64,000 nucleotides of DNA, taken from Desulfobacteraceae bacterium. Lineage in GTDB: Bacteria > Desulfobacterota > Desulfobacteria > Desulfobacterales > Desulfosarcinaceae. A program made the translations under genes and the position numbers. Positions 53,789-63,138 of this stretch are shown here, one piece after another. Under the pieces are notes generated by a model, which saw only the letters and a list, made by a program, of their open reading frames with translations, did no database searches and was not told where the DNA came from. The DNA is taken from the NCBI GenBank assembly GCA_024230435.1, contig JAAERL010000145.1:22458-86457 (forward strand). Reading direction: 5' to 3'. Every line of letters begins with the position of its first letter. Positions within the stretch are counted from its first letter, which is position 1.

Positions 53789-56700
53789 CTATGCAAACAA
53801 TGCCGTGCATTTGGCTATGAGTTGTTCGTCCGTAAAATGCTTTAATGAAATAGCTTTTCCAGGACATTCTGAAACACAGGAGCCGCACCCGTGGCATTGG
53901 GACGGATCAATTTCTGCATAACAGTGTTCGTTGATTTTGGGAATACCGTAAGGGCAAGACCGTACGCAGGTCAGGCAAGCCGCACAGCGTCCATTTTCTA
54001 TGGTGGCAACGATACCGCCCACAGAAATAGAATTTTTAGAAAGTATGGTCATGGCCCGTGAGGCTGTGGCTTTGGCCTGTGCAATGCTTTCTTCCAACGG
54101 TTTGGGATAATGGGCCAATCCCGCCAGGAAAATTCCTTCAGATGCAAAGTCCACGGGGCGCAACTTGGCATGGGCCTCTATCAGAAATCCTTCGGCGTTT
54201 ACCGGTACTTTGAAATGCTCAAACAATTCGCTGTTTGGGTTGGCTTCTATCGCTGAAGCCAGGATCAGCAGGTCCAGGGTGAGCCGAATCGGGCGGCGCA
54301 GCACATGATCCTTGACAGTCAGCAACAGGGTCTGTTGCGTATCCATGGCGATGCTAGGCGGTTGATCCGCGTCAAAACGAATGAACAAGATTCCTTTTTC
54401 CCTGGCCCGGCTGTAAATTTCTTCCCTGAATCCATACGAGCGTATGTCACGGTATAGGATATAAATTCGCATTGACGGATTTATCTCTTTCAGCGACAAG
54501 GCGCTTTTCAGACTATGGGTACAACAAATTTTGCTGCAGTAAGGGCGCTCATCGTTTCGGGAGCCGACGCATTGGATAAATGCAACGCTTTTGGCGTGTG
54601 AAAGACGGCTATCATTGTTGGTAAAAGCTTTATCCAGATCCAGGTGGGTCATTACATTTGGATTTTTTCCATAAAGGTAGCCCTTTGGTTCATGCTCGCT
54701 TGCGCCTGTCGCCAGGACGGTTACACCATGGGAAATTTCAGTCTGATCGCCGTTAATGCCGGTCAAGACGGTCTGAAAGTTACCCATAGAACCGGTTGTG
54801 CCGGTAACCTGTGTTGACGTGTAAAGTTTTATCAACGGGTGCCGGGTAACATTTTGCATCAACCTGTCAAGATAGTTCGTCAGTGGTTCGCCCTGCCAGG
54901 TGGCCCTCAAATGATTGGCGTTACCTCCGAGGTGGTTGTTTTTTTCAACCAGATGAACCTCGCATCCCTGACCGGCAATGCTTAAAGCCGATTCCATGCC
55001 TGCCACACCGCCGCCCACAACAAGGGCCACCTTTGTTATCGGTACCGAGACGTGTTTCAAAGGTTCGATATAAGCGGCCTTTGCAACAGCCATACGTACC
55101 AGGTCCATGGCCTTTTGGGTGGCTTTTTGCGGGTTGTTCATATGCACCCATGTGTTCTGATCCCGAATGTTGGCCATTTCAAAAAGATATTTATTCAGAC
55201 CCGCTTCACGAATCGTTTCCTGGAACAAGGGCTCATGGGTTCGCGGCGAGCACGACGCGACTACCACGCGATTGATTTTTTTCTCATCGATTACCTCTTT
55301 GATGTGGACCTGGTTGTCCTGTGAACAAGAGAAAAGATTATCTTCCACATGCACTACGTGGGGCAGATTTGCAGCATAATCACGCACTGCCGGAACATCG
55401 GCTACGCCGCCGATATTGATGCCGCAGTTGCAAACAAAAACACCGATGCGAGGCTCCTGACCGCTTACATCTTTTTCCGGCGGAAGACTGATTTCGCTGG
55501 TCAGGCTCCAGCGCGCCTCAGTCAGAGGTTCAGTGGCGCAAGCAGCCGCCGCGGAAGCTTCCATCACCGAATGGGGAATATCCTTGGGCTCCTGGAAAGC
55601 GCCGCATACGAAAATGCCGGGCCGGGAAGTTTTTACCGGCGATAAACTGCTGGTTTTGGCAAACCCGCTTGAAGTGACGTCAACCCCCAGCCGTTTGGCC
55701 ATTTCCACAACTGCCGGATCTGCGCTCAATCCCACTGACAATACCACCAGGTCGAAGAGCTCTTGAGCCGTTGTGCCGGCTTCGGTGGCGTATACGATTC
55801 GCAATTTGTCATCTTTGTCCGGAAATACGGAATGTATACGGGAACGGATGAACCGCAAGCCGTACTCTTCAACGGCACGCAGGTTGTATTTGTCAAAATC
55901 TTTGCCGTAAGTGCGCATGTCCATAAAAAAAATAGCGGTATCAATGGGCTTTTCGCAGTGCTCTTTGGCAATAATCGCTTGTTTGTTGGCGTACATACAG
56001 CAGACACTGCTGCAATAGCTGTTGTCGCAATGATTGATATCCCTTGAGCCGACACATTGCAGCCAGGCGATTTTTTCCGGTTCCTTGTTGTCCGATGGCC
56101 TGACCAGGTGTCCTGCGTATGGGCCGGAAGCTGATAGCATCCTTTCAAATTCCAGGCTTGTGACCACATTGGGATGATCTGCGTAGCGATAGGAGTCATA
56201 TTCAGTTGGATCAAAAGGTTTGAAACCCGGCGCCAGGATAATCGAACCCACCTGGATTTGTCTTTCCCGCCGGGTCATGGTGTGATCTACAGCACCGGCT
56301 AGGCAGGCGTCTACGCAGCGGTAGCATTCCGAGCATAACCCGCAGGCCAGGCAACGATCCGTTTCCAGCTTCGCCTGTTTGCCGTCAAATCCGCGCTGTA
56401 CTTCTTCAAAATCCGCTATTCGTTGATCGGACGGTCTGAGGGGCATTTTCTGCCGTTGCATTTCAATTTGGCCTTCTACGTCCACGTCCATCACCGATTC
56501 CAAGGTAATGTCACGTCCTTGCCGTAAATCTTTGTTTTGTATATACCTGTGGATGGATTCAGCGGCTTGCTTGCCGGCTTCAATGGCTTCGACAACAGTG
56601 GCCGGCCCGGTAACGGCGTCTCCCCCGGCGAAGATATCTGCGTCGCTGGTTTGCAGTGTGGTAGCGTCTACCTTCATAGTGCCCCAGTCACTTAACGTAC

Positions 56701-58213
56701 AGGCGCATTCATCGGTCAGGCATGCCCAGTCGCTTTCCTGGCCGATAGCGGGAACCACAGCATCTATCTCGATAATAAATTCGGAATCTTTAACGGGTAG
56801 CGGCCTGCGCCGCCCGCCTTCGTCAGGCTCGCCTAATGCCATTTTAATGCATTCAACAGCAGTGACCCTGCCGTTTTCAGCAATGATACGGATCGGATTG
56901 GTCAGGGTCATAATTTCAATGCCCTCTTGCTGACACTCTTTGATTTCTTCTTCGCTGGCTGGCATTTCTTCCATGCTGCGCCGGTAGATGATAAAGGGTT
57001 TTTTACTGCCGGTCCTTAATGCCGTGCGTACCGAATCCATGGCCACATTGCCGCCGCCGATTACGGCAACGCGGTCTCCCAGACAAATTTTTTCACCCAG
57101 GTTGATGCAGCGTAAAAACTCTACACCGGGCATAACTCCTTGATAATCTTCACCTTCAATACCCAGAGATTTGCACTCCTGGGAGCCGATGCCGATGAAA
57201 AAAGCTTTAAAGTCCTGATCCCGCAATTGGCCGATGGTTATGTCTTTGCCGATTTCAACACCGGTTTTGAACTTGACGCCCAAGTCGCGGATGGTTTTGA
57301 TTTCCGCTTCAATGATATTACGCGGCAGCCGGTATTCAGGAATTCCCAAAGTTAACATGCCGCCTAAAACTTTGTGTTTTTCAAAAACCGTCACCTTGTA
57401 GCCTTCAATTGCCAAAAAGTAAGCACAGGTCAACCCAGCCGGGCCGGAGCCCACCACAGCGGCTTTTTGGTTTTTGGAAGGTTTTTTTTCAGGCAGGAAG
57501 GGTTTTTCTGATTTCAAATCCCAATCGGCCAGGTTGCGGTGAAGGTATTGAATTGCCAGAGGGGCTTCAAGTTTTTGCCGCGTGCAACCTTGTTCGCATG
57601 GGTGGTGGCAAACACGGCCGCAAACTCCCGGAAAAGGATGCTCATTTTTGAAAAGTGCTATGGCCTCTTCGTAGCGGTCCTGGTTCATGAGGGCGATCCA
57701 TCCCTGAACGCTGACATGGGCCGGGCAGGCTGATTTGCACGGCGCGGTCCCTTTTTTTTCAATGGCGTAGGCGCCGGGCATTGCCTGGGGATAAAGTTTG
57801 TAGGCAGCCTTTTTTTTGCACAAGGCTTGATCAAACCGGTTGGGGATCTCAATGGGGCAAACTTTGGCGCACTCACCGCAAGCGGTGCATTTATCCTGGT
57901 CGATAAATCTTGGTTGCTCCTGTACAGTGACTTTGAAATTGCCTGGCTCGCCATCGGCCTCTTTAATATCGGTGCAGGTGAGCAGCTCAATGTTCAAGTG
58001 GCGGCCGGCTTCAACCAATTTAGGGGAGATAATACACATGGAGCAATCGTTGGTTGGAAACGTTTTGTCCAGTTGCGCCATTTTCCCGCCAATAGCGGAT
58101 TGATTTTCTACTAAATAAACGCGATAGCCCGAGCTGGCCAGATCCAGGGATGCCTGAATGCCTGCAATACCGCCTCCCACAACCATAACTGCGCCTGTTT
58201 TTTCTGTAGCCAT
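53789..58213 (-). CDS. HdrA-GltD-HdrA fusion flavoprotein, likely electron-bifurcating subunit
   Basis: 1474 aa. Three flavin modules in order: HdrA part 1 (VVGGGIAGIQASLDLASSGY, TNDCSMCIISPKLVE, DKCTACGECAKVCP); a GltD/NADPH-type module (about 150-600: APCKSACPAHVSVQGWIALM, VVGSGPAGLTCAYFLAIEGY, VIGGGNVAMDSVRTALRTG, DRCLACGLCSECYRCVDAC); then HdrA part 2 with ICVFVCNCGINIGG-like residues (FVCNCGINIGGVADV), VVGGGVAGMESALSIAGQG, CVGSRNDERPYCSKICC and two C-terminal 4Fe-4S motifs (CAACLTCVRSCP, CHGCGSCVSECP). NAD(P)H, flavin and many clusters in one chain suggest flavin-based electron bifurcation. 82 bp after the HdrBC gene; AAGGAG precedes ATG 58213. Confidence 0.85.
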   Translation of the reverse strand: MATEKTGAVMVVGGGIAGIQASLDLASSGYRVYLVENQSAIGGKMAQLDKTFPTNDCSMCIISPKLVEAGRHLNIELLTCTDIKEADGEPGNFKVTVQEQPRFIDQDKCTACGECAKVCPIEIPNRFDQALCKKKAAYKLYPQAMPGAYAIEKKGTAPCKSACPAHVSVQGWIALMNQDRYEEAIALFKNEHPFPGVCGRVCHHPCEQGCTRQKLEAPLAIQYLHRNLADWDLKSEKPFLPEKKPSKNQKAAVVGSGPAGLTCAYFLAIEGYKVTVFEKHKVLGGMLTLGIPEYRLPRNIIEAEIKTIRDLGVKFKTGVEIGKDITIGQLRDQDFKAFFIGIGSQECKSLGIEGEDYQGVMPGVEFLRCINLGEKICLGDRVAVIGGGNVAMDSVRTALRTGSKKPFIIYRRSMEEMPASEEEIKECQQEGIEIMTLTNPIRIIAENGRVTAVECIKMALGEPDEGGRRRPLPVKDSEFIIEIDAVVPAIGQESDWACLTDECACTLSDWGTMKVDATTLQTSDADIFAGGDAVTGPATVVEAIEAGKQAAESIHRYIQNKDLRQGRDITLESVMDVDVEGQIEMQRQKMPLRPSDQRIADFEEVQRGFDGKQAKLETDRCLACGLCSECYRCVDACLAGAVDHTMTRRERQIQVGSIILAPGFKPFDPTEYDSYRYADHPNVVTSLEFERMLSASGPYAGHLVRPSDNKEPEKIAWLQCVGSRDINHCDNSYCSSVCCMYANKQAIIAKEHCEKPIDTAIFFMDMRTYGKDFDKYNLRAVEEYGLRFIRSRIHSVFPDKDDKLRIVYATEAGTTAQELFDLVVLSVGLSADPAVVEMAKRLGVDVTSSGFAKTSSLSPVKTSRPGIFVCGAFQEPKDIPHSVMEASAAAACATEPLTEARWSLTSEISLPPEKDVSGQEPRIGVFVCNCGINIGGVADVPAVRDYAANLPHVVHVEDNLFSCSQDNQVHIKEVIDEKKINRVVVASCSPRTHEPLFQETIREAGLNKYLFEMANIRDQNTWVHMNNPQKATQKAMDLVRMAVAKAAYIEPLKHVSVPITKVALVVGGGVAGMESALSIAGQGCEVHLVEKNNHLGGNANHLRATWQGEPLTNYLDRLMQNVTRHPLIKLYTSTQVTGTTGSMGNFQTVLTGINGDQTEISHGVTVLATGASEHEPKGYLYGKNPNVMTHLDLDKAFTNNDSRLSHAKSVAFIQCVGSRNDERPYCSKICCTHSLKSALSLKEINPSMRIYILYRDIRSYGFREEIYSRAREKGILFIRFDADQPPSIAMDTQQTLLLTVKDHVLRRPIRLTLDLLILASAIEANPNSELFEHFKVPVNAEGFLIEAHAKLRPVDFASEGIFLAGLAHYPKPLEESIAQAKATASRAMTILSKNSISVGGIVATIENGRCAACLTCVRSCPYGIPKINEHCYAEIDPSQCHGCGSCVSECPGKAISLKHFTDEQLIAKCTALFA

Positions 58214-58295
58214 AGAGACAAACTCCTTTCTGGATAGACAGCGACTATCATCTACCCATAAAAGACCTAATTTCGTACTACCTCACAAACACATT

Positions 58296-59582
58296 CTATA
58301 AGCCGAGTGAGGCCAGATCGGGTCCCAGATAAGTGCGCTCATTTTCACCCAGAATTCCCATTGCCAGGCACATGATGGTCCAAATATGTACAACATGATA
58401 GTTGCCATGGTAATGTTCGCCGATGTCTTCGATCTGTTTATGGCAGTTGTGGCAAGGGGCGATGACGTATGTGGCTTCAGTGTTTTGGATTTGGTTAAAT
58501 TTGACTTTCCCGTAAGCCCTTCGCTGTTCGGGATATCCGGCTTGCAAGGCTCCGCCGCCTCCGCCGCAGCAGTAATTGTTGATGCCGCAGGGCACCATAT
58601 CGATGAAATTTTCTTCGCCCACGATGGTTTTTATAACAAAGCGCATATCATCAGCCATTTGCTCGCGTAGAGTTTTGCGCACGATATTGCAGGGGTCTTG
58701 AGCGGTAAACTTTACTTTTAGATCCTTATTCCAATCGGAATTGACCTTGAGTTTACCCTGTCTGATCCATTGGGCATAAAGCGTGATGATGTTGGTAAAT
58801 TCGAACTTGTGGGGGATATTGAATTTGCGCAATCCTTCCAGGATCGCAAAAAAGGAGTGCCCTCACTCCGTATTGACCACCATTTTACACCCCAGATTGT
58901 TGTCGATATGATATACAAACTCTTCTAAAATGTATTTCCAGCCTTGATCATCGGCCAGAAAAAGGCAGTAATTTTCACCCGCCCACATTACCGACGGGTA
59001 TGTCCAGTCAGCGCCCACGATATGCAGGATCTTCCACAACGGTCCCAACTCGTCCGGTTCCGTTACCGGTTCGCGGGAGTTTTGGTTGATGGCCATGTAA
59101 GCGCCCTTACGATCCACGGTTACCTGCATGTCCGCGAATTCGGGACTGGATTCCCGGATTTCTTCAGCGACATCTTCAACTGTCCAAATAAAATCGTCTG
59201 TTGGAACACCCATGGCGTTTCCCGCACGAATGTGATTGTCGCAAGAGCCCAGGATACCTTTTGGCCGGCTGTCGCGGGGCCAGCTTGACCGTATGTTGTA
59301 AACCAGCTTTGGAATGTCGATGTTCATAGGGCATTCCCAAAAACAGCGTGCGCACATGGTGCAAACCCAGGCCCAATCATGTTTTTTTATTTCTTCGTCA
59401 AGTCCGAAAAGGACCATGCGTACAAGCTTTCTTGGGTCCATGCCCATCTGCTCGGAGGCCGGGCATCCGCCCGTGCATGTCCCGCAGGTCAGGCACATGT
59501 CAAGATTGGCGGTTGGTACCCGATCCAATACGATCGCCTTAAACTCACAGTCTTTTTCGTTTAGTTCAATGGGTATAGACAT
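58296..59582 (-). CDS. HdrBC-like iron-sulfur selenoprotein (UGA read as selenocysteine)
   Basis: Standard translation gives two pieces: 59582-58863 (HdrC-like) and a downstream remainder. They are one frame, joined by a TGA at 58863-58865. Reading it as Sec gives 428 aa: two 4Fe-4S motifs CLTCGTCTGGC (C30-C40) and CTMCARCFWEC (C74-C84), then VVNTE-U-GHSFFA (U240), then CCG-type ligands DPCN (C298), PCGINNYCCGGGGG (C332, C338, C339) and APCHNCHKQ (C377, C380). Relatives have NTECGH at the U position. The hairpin at 58829-58847 is a candidate SECIS. ATG 59582 has GGAGGG 8 nt upstream. It partners HdrA downstream and MetF upstream. Confidence 0.8.
58829..58865 (-). promoter_or_regulatory. Candidate bacterial SECIS element with its UGA
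   Basis: On the minus strand TGA (58865-58863) is followed 15 nt later by GCGATCC, loop TGGAA, GGATTGC: a 7-bp stem (one G-U) with GG in the loop. Bacterial SECIS hairpins have their loop about 16-37 nt after UGA; here about 22. The shape fits SelB recruitment; it is within the coding region, as expected for bacteria. Confidence 0.65.
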
Positions 59583-59702
59583 GTGTAATCCCTCCATTGA
59601 TAGGTGGAACTTTGTTCATGTGCGGCTGGAAAATAAGCGTATTTACCTTGAAAAACGCAATCTTTTTAAAAATGGGCGAACAATAAAACACTACTGCGGA
59701 TT

Positions 59703-60581
59703 CTACTTTAGTTGAGCCGCATCAAGATAGGGCTGTAATTTATCTTCACCGCCCAAGGTGATGATATGCACACCCTGACAGATATCTTTCAGTCCTTTAA
59801 CGGTGTCTGCGAACAGCTCTATGCTGGCCTGGCGTTTATCGGTGGCCTTATCCAGTTTTTCTACAACCCAGTCTGGAATCAGGCCGGACCTGAAATGGCG
59901 GTTGATAAAACGCGCCATTGCCGAATTACGCAGCAAAAGAACTTCTGCTATGACGGGTACATCGAATGTGTTGATTTGACGCAAAAATTTGCTGAACTGT
60001 TCCAGATCGAAAATTGGATTTGTCAAAAAATATCCCGTTCCGAGAAGTTTCATGGCCTCTAACTGCTGCATACCTTTTTTAGGAACCGATTTGCCCCATA
60101 GGTTTTCCACTCCCGATCCCAATGTAAATTCAATAGGAGCGATCAAATCATCACCTTCCACCGTACGGCCTTCACGGATGGTGGACAATACCGAATTCAA
60201 TTTTCCTGAATCTACATGAAAAAACATGGTTTCCTGAAGACTGTCACCAGTGATGCGGTAGTCTTCCGTGAAAACGAGCAAGTTTTCAACACCAGCCGTG
60301 TAGGCGGACGTTAGATCTTTCTGCAGTTGTATTCTGTTTTTATCTCTCGTGGTGGTTTGATAGATGGCATTGAATTTATTTTTAGACAGCAATTCACAGG
60401 TTTGTATGCTGTCACCGACAACACCTTCCAGTTCAACATCAGTGATAGAAACACCATCGACGCGTCCTCTAATGCGGTTTAAGCTTTTGACTACATCCAA
60501 GGGCTCAGCATCCCATATTGGAGCCTGCACTTCGGAGGTGACAATAAATTTTTTTTTCGTCAGCGCCTCTTTCAGTTTCAT
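59703..60581 (-). CDS. metF: Methylenetetrahydrofolate reductase (MetF family)
   Basis: 292 aa. MetF-like TIM barrel: FIVTSEVQAP...DAEPLDVVKSL, GVSITDVELEGVVGDSIQTC, NAIYQTTTRDKNRIQLQ, NLLVFTEDYRITGDSL, then the C-terminal part GLKDICQGVHIITLGGEDK. It interconverts 5,10-methylene- and 5-methyl-tetrahydrofolate, in the Wood-Ljungdahl or methionine pathway. Small MetF enzymes of anaerobes lack an NADH domain and use Hdr-like partners; HdrBC and HdrA follow on the same strand. AAGGAG precedes the ATG. Confidence 0.85.
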   Translation of the reverse strand: MKLKEALTKKKFIVTSEVQAPIWDAEPLDVVKSLNRIRGRVDGVSITDVELEGVVGDSIQTCELLSKNKFNAIYQTTTRDKNRIQLQKDLTSAYTAGVENLLVFTEDYRITGDSLQETMFFHVDSGKLNSVLSTIREGRTVEGDDLIAPIEFTLGSGVENLWGKSVPKKGMQQLEAMKLLGTGYFLTNPIFDLEQFSKFLRQINTFDVPVIAEVLLLRNSAMARFINRHFRSGLIPDWVVEKLDKATDKRQASIELFADTVKGLKDICQGVHIITLGGEDKLQPYLDAAQLK

Positions 60582-60617
60582 GGATTTTCTCCTTTCCTTG
60601 GGTATTGCTTTTCCCCA

Positions 60618-61190
60618 TCATGTTTTTCCCAGCATGCGAGCGACTTCTTCTTTTAGTTGAGGAAGCGGCAGAGGTTTGGAGAAACAAACATCAGCGCCAT
60701 GGGCTTTCATTTCGGCAAATTTTTCTTCATCCAAATAAGCAGATAGAACTATAATTTTAATGTGCTGGGTTTCCTGAGTCGATTTTATCTTTTTACACAC
60801 TTCGTTTCCCTTGATGTCCGGCATCATAATATCCAGAATCATAAGGTCCGGATTGAAGTGATTGATCTGCAGCCCCGCTTCGAAACCATCCGCGGCTGAG
60901 ATGACTTCATAATCATTGTCATCCTCTTCAAGAGCTTGAACAATGGTTTCGACAATAATTGGGTCATCGTCGACTACCAGAATCCGTTTGCGATTGTTTG
61001 CGGGCTCTTCGTCCGGTATAGGAATACCTTGGCGTTTCATAAACACTTCAAGGTCCGGCCGATTGATGCGGCGGTGGCCGCCAACTGTTTTGTAAGCTTT
61101 AATATGACCAGCTTCTATCCAGTTGATGATGGATTTCGGGGACACCTTGCAGAGCTGACTGGCTTTGTAAACCGTTAATGTGTCTTCCAT
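60618..61190 (-). CDS. HTH (MerR/excisionase-type) plus receiver response regulator
   Basis: 190 aa. N-terminal HTH_17/MerR-like domain (TVYKASQLCKVSPKSIINWI, then EAGHIKAYKTVGGHRRI), linker, then a receiver domain with VVDDDPIIVET, phospho-Asp D120 in LMILDIMMPDIKG, and LSAYLDEEKFA...KPLPL. It is the first gene of the MetF-HdrBC-HdrA run (36 bp gap), so it may control that operon. No cognate kinase is adjacent. The order HTH then receiver is unusual compared with most OmpR regulators. Confidence 0.8.
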   Translation of the reverse strand: MEDTLTVYKASQLCKVSPKSIINWIEAGHIKAYKTVGGHRRINRPDLEVFMKRQGIPIPDEEPANNRKRILVVDDDPIIVETIVQALEEDDNDYEVISAADGFEAGLQINHFNPDLMILDIMMPDIKGNEVCKKIKSTQETQHIKIIVLSAYLDEEKFAEMKAHGADVCFSKPLPLPQLKEEVARMLGKT

Positions 61191-61600
61191 CTTTTGCCTC
61201 TCCTTTCATTTTTGTCATCTTAATTAATATTTGATCGGAATTTTGATAATTTTTCAAGTAAAATCTGAAAAAACGGAAATAAGTATAAAAAAAATGGCTA
61301 TAAAAAACAAAAATTACTAAATTTACAGGAATTACAGAATTTTTATAAATGCGTTTTTTCCCTATAAGTTTATGCTTAACGTTGCGTCATTTTAACAAAT
61401 TTTAAAGGCGCCTACCTTATTGCAGAGCGGATTACGAAACGATTATGACAAGCTTGGCGATACGGTTGAATCAAATTGCACCTATCTGGTAAGTTCTATA
61501 TTGGTGTAACATTTTTTTTGAGTTACCCATTGGAAGGCTTTATTTGAACTTTTTTATCGAGCCCTGATACCTGAGTGAATTTTTGATCAAAGAACAATAA
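61191..61600. other. Divergent intergenic region
   Basis: 410 bp, AT-rich, between the HTH-receiver operon and the histidine kinase. It should carry both promoters. No clear operator palindrome or small RNA is seen. Confidence 0.4.
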
Positions 61601-63133
61601 ATGAAACTTAATCTGGCCCTGAAAATTTTTTTAGCATTCGTTCTGATCACCATTGCCAGTTTAGTGTTAATGGTCACGGTAATTAGATATGCGTCAAAGA
61701 GCAATTTTCAATCCTATGTACATAAAAAAGAGCTTCAAACAGCTGAAAAATTTGCTGAAGAACTATCAGAATATTACCAGGACCATGGAGATTGGGATCT
61801 GATAAAGGCAAAGCCTCAGCGTTGGAGATACCTGCTACAAAAGGTGATGAGACATAAGGTAAAAGTGATTATTCCCGGTAATGAAAAGCGTTTTGGTCCT
61901 GGCCCGAACCAAAATCCGGTCATTTCAAGTAAACCATTGACCGGTTTCAGGCCCAAGCAAGGGTATCCTGTGGATGATTCTGCGCCACCGGGGGCTCTGC
62001 TGTCACCGCCGCCGCAGGAAGATCACATGAATTTGGCCGCCCGTATCTCCTTATATGATTCAAGGCAAGAATTTTTAGCCGGAAGATTTGTTGAAAAAAG
62101 CGAATCGTCATTTATTCCCATATTCGTAAGTGGTTTGGCGGTTGGCTGGGTTGGTTTGCAAAAGGATCTTGAACTGAACCACCCATTGGATTTGGACTTT
62201 ATCAGGCAACAAAATATCTTTTTTTACTATATCGGCAGTGCAGCCTTTTTGTTGTCCGTATTGGCCGCTTTATGGCTTTCCCGGCATCTTCTCAAACGGG
62301 TCCGCAAACTTACCGATGCAACTCATGCAATCACCCAACGCCGGTTTGATACCCGTATTGAGTTTGAATCTTCGGATGAACTTGGGCAATTAGCCCAGGG
62401 GTTTAATAGTATGATCAAGAACCTTGATGATTATGAATGCCGCCAGAAACAATGGCTTGCAGATATTTCCCATGAATTGAGGACTCCGATGTCTATTTTG
62501 ATTGGTGAAATCGAAGCCCTTCAGGACGGAGTCCGCAAATATGGTCCCAAGGCTTTGGATTCCCTGAGGTCCGAGGCAGGACGATTGGATAAAATCATAA
62601 GAGATTTACATGATTTATCTATGGCTGATGCAGGCTCTTTTACTATTAAATTTCAACCAGTTAGACCCATACGGATTTGTGAACAGATTATTGAAATGTT
62701 CAAGACCCAGCTGGATTTAAAAGGGATGGATGTGAAGGTGAATTTCGCAGATGCAGCCAATATCCTGATCAGTGGTGATGCCGATCGGCTCAGGCAGCTT
62801 TTTTCCAACCTGCTTCAAAATGTGTTGCGTCATTCCGACGATAACGGCAAACTGAAAATAAGTCAAAAAATCAATGAATCCGAACTGATAATTTTATTGG
62901 AAGATAGTGGACCTGGGGTCTGCCTTGACGAAATGGACCGTCTGTTTGACCGTTTATTCAGAGTGGATCGGTCGCGCAGCAGATCAACAGGCGGCAGCGG
63001 GATAGGTTTATCCATTTGTAAACAGATTGTTCAGGCGCATGGAGGGCATATTAACGCCAAACCTTCCAAAATAGGTGGGCTGTGCATTGAAATTGTTTTT
63101 TACAAATTAAATAAATTCCGAAATGAGGCTTGA
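61601..63133 (+). CDS. Sensor histidine kinase, BaeS-like
   Basis: 510 aa. TM1 (about 7-29), a periplasmic sensor of about 175 residues rich in Pro (PPGALLSPPPQE), TM2 (about 205-227), HAMP (about 228-280), phospho-His in ADISHELRTPMS (H291), and HATPase motifs NLLQNVLRHSDDNGK, EDSGPGVC, TGGSGIGLSICKQIV. The response regulator follows directly. The family senses envelope stress or metals; the stimulus here is unknown. Confidence 0.88.
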   Translation: MKLNLALKIFLAFVLITIASLVLMVTVIRYASKSNFQSYVHKKELQTAEKFAEELSEYYQDHGDWDLIKAKPQRWRYLLQKVMRHKVKVIIPGNEKRFGPGPNQNPVISSKPLTGFRPKQGYPVDDSAPPGALLSPPPQEDHMNLAARISLYDSRQEFLAGRFVEKSESSFIPIFVSGLAVGWVGLQKDLELNHPLDLDFIRQQNIFFYYIGSAAFLLSVLAALWLSRHLLKRVRKLTDATHAITQRRFDTRIEFESSDELGQLAQGFNSMIKNLDDYECRQKQWLADISHELRTPMSILIGEIEALQDGVRKYGPKALDSLRSEAGRLDKIIRDLHDLSMADAGSFTIKFQPVRPIRICEQIIEMFKTQLDLKGMDVKVNFADAANILISGDADRLRQLFSNLLQNVLRHSDDNGKLKISQKINESELIILLEDSGPGVCLDEMDRLFDRLFRVDRSRSRSTGGSGIGLSICKQIVQAHGGHINAKPSKIGGLCIEIVFYKLNKFRNEA

Positions 63134-63138
63134 AATAT

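Noticed and set aside
59583..59597. ATG 59597 as start of the HdrBC gene
   Set aside because: Its ATGGAGGG is itself the ribosome-binding sequence for the ATG at 59582.
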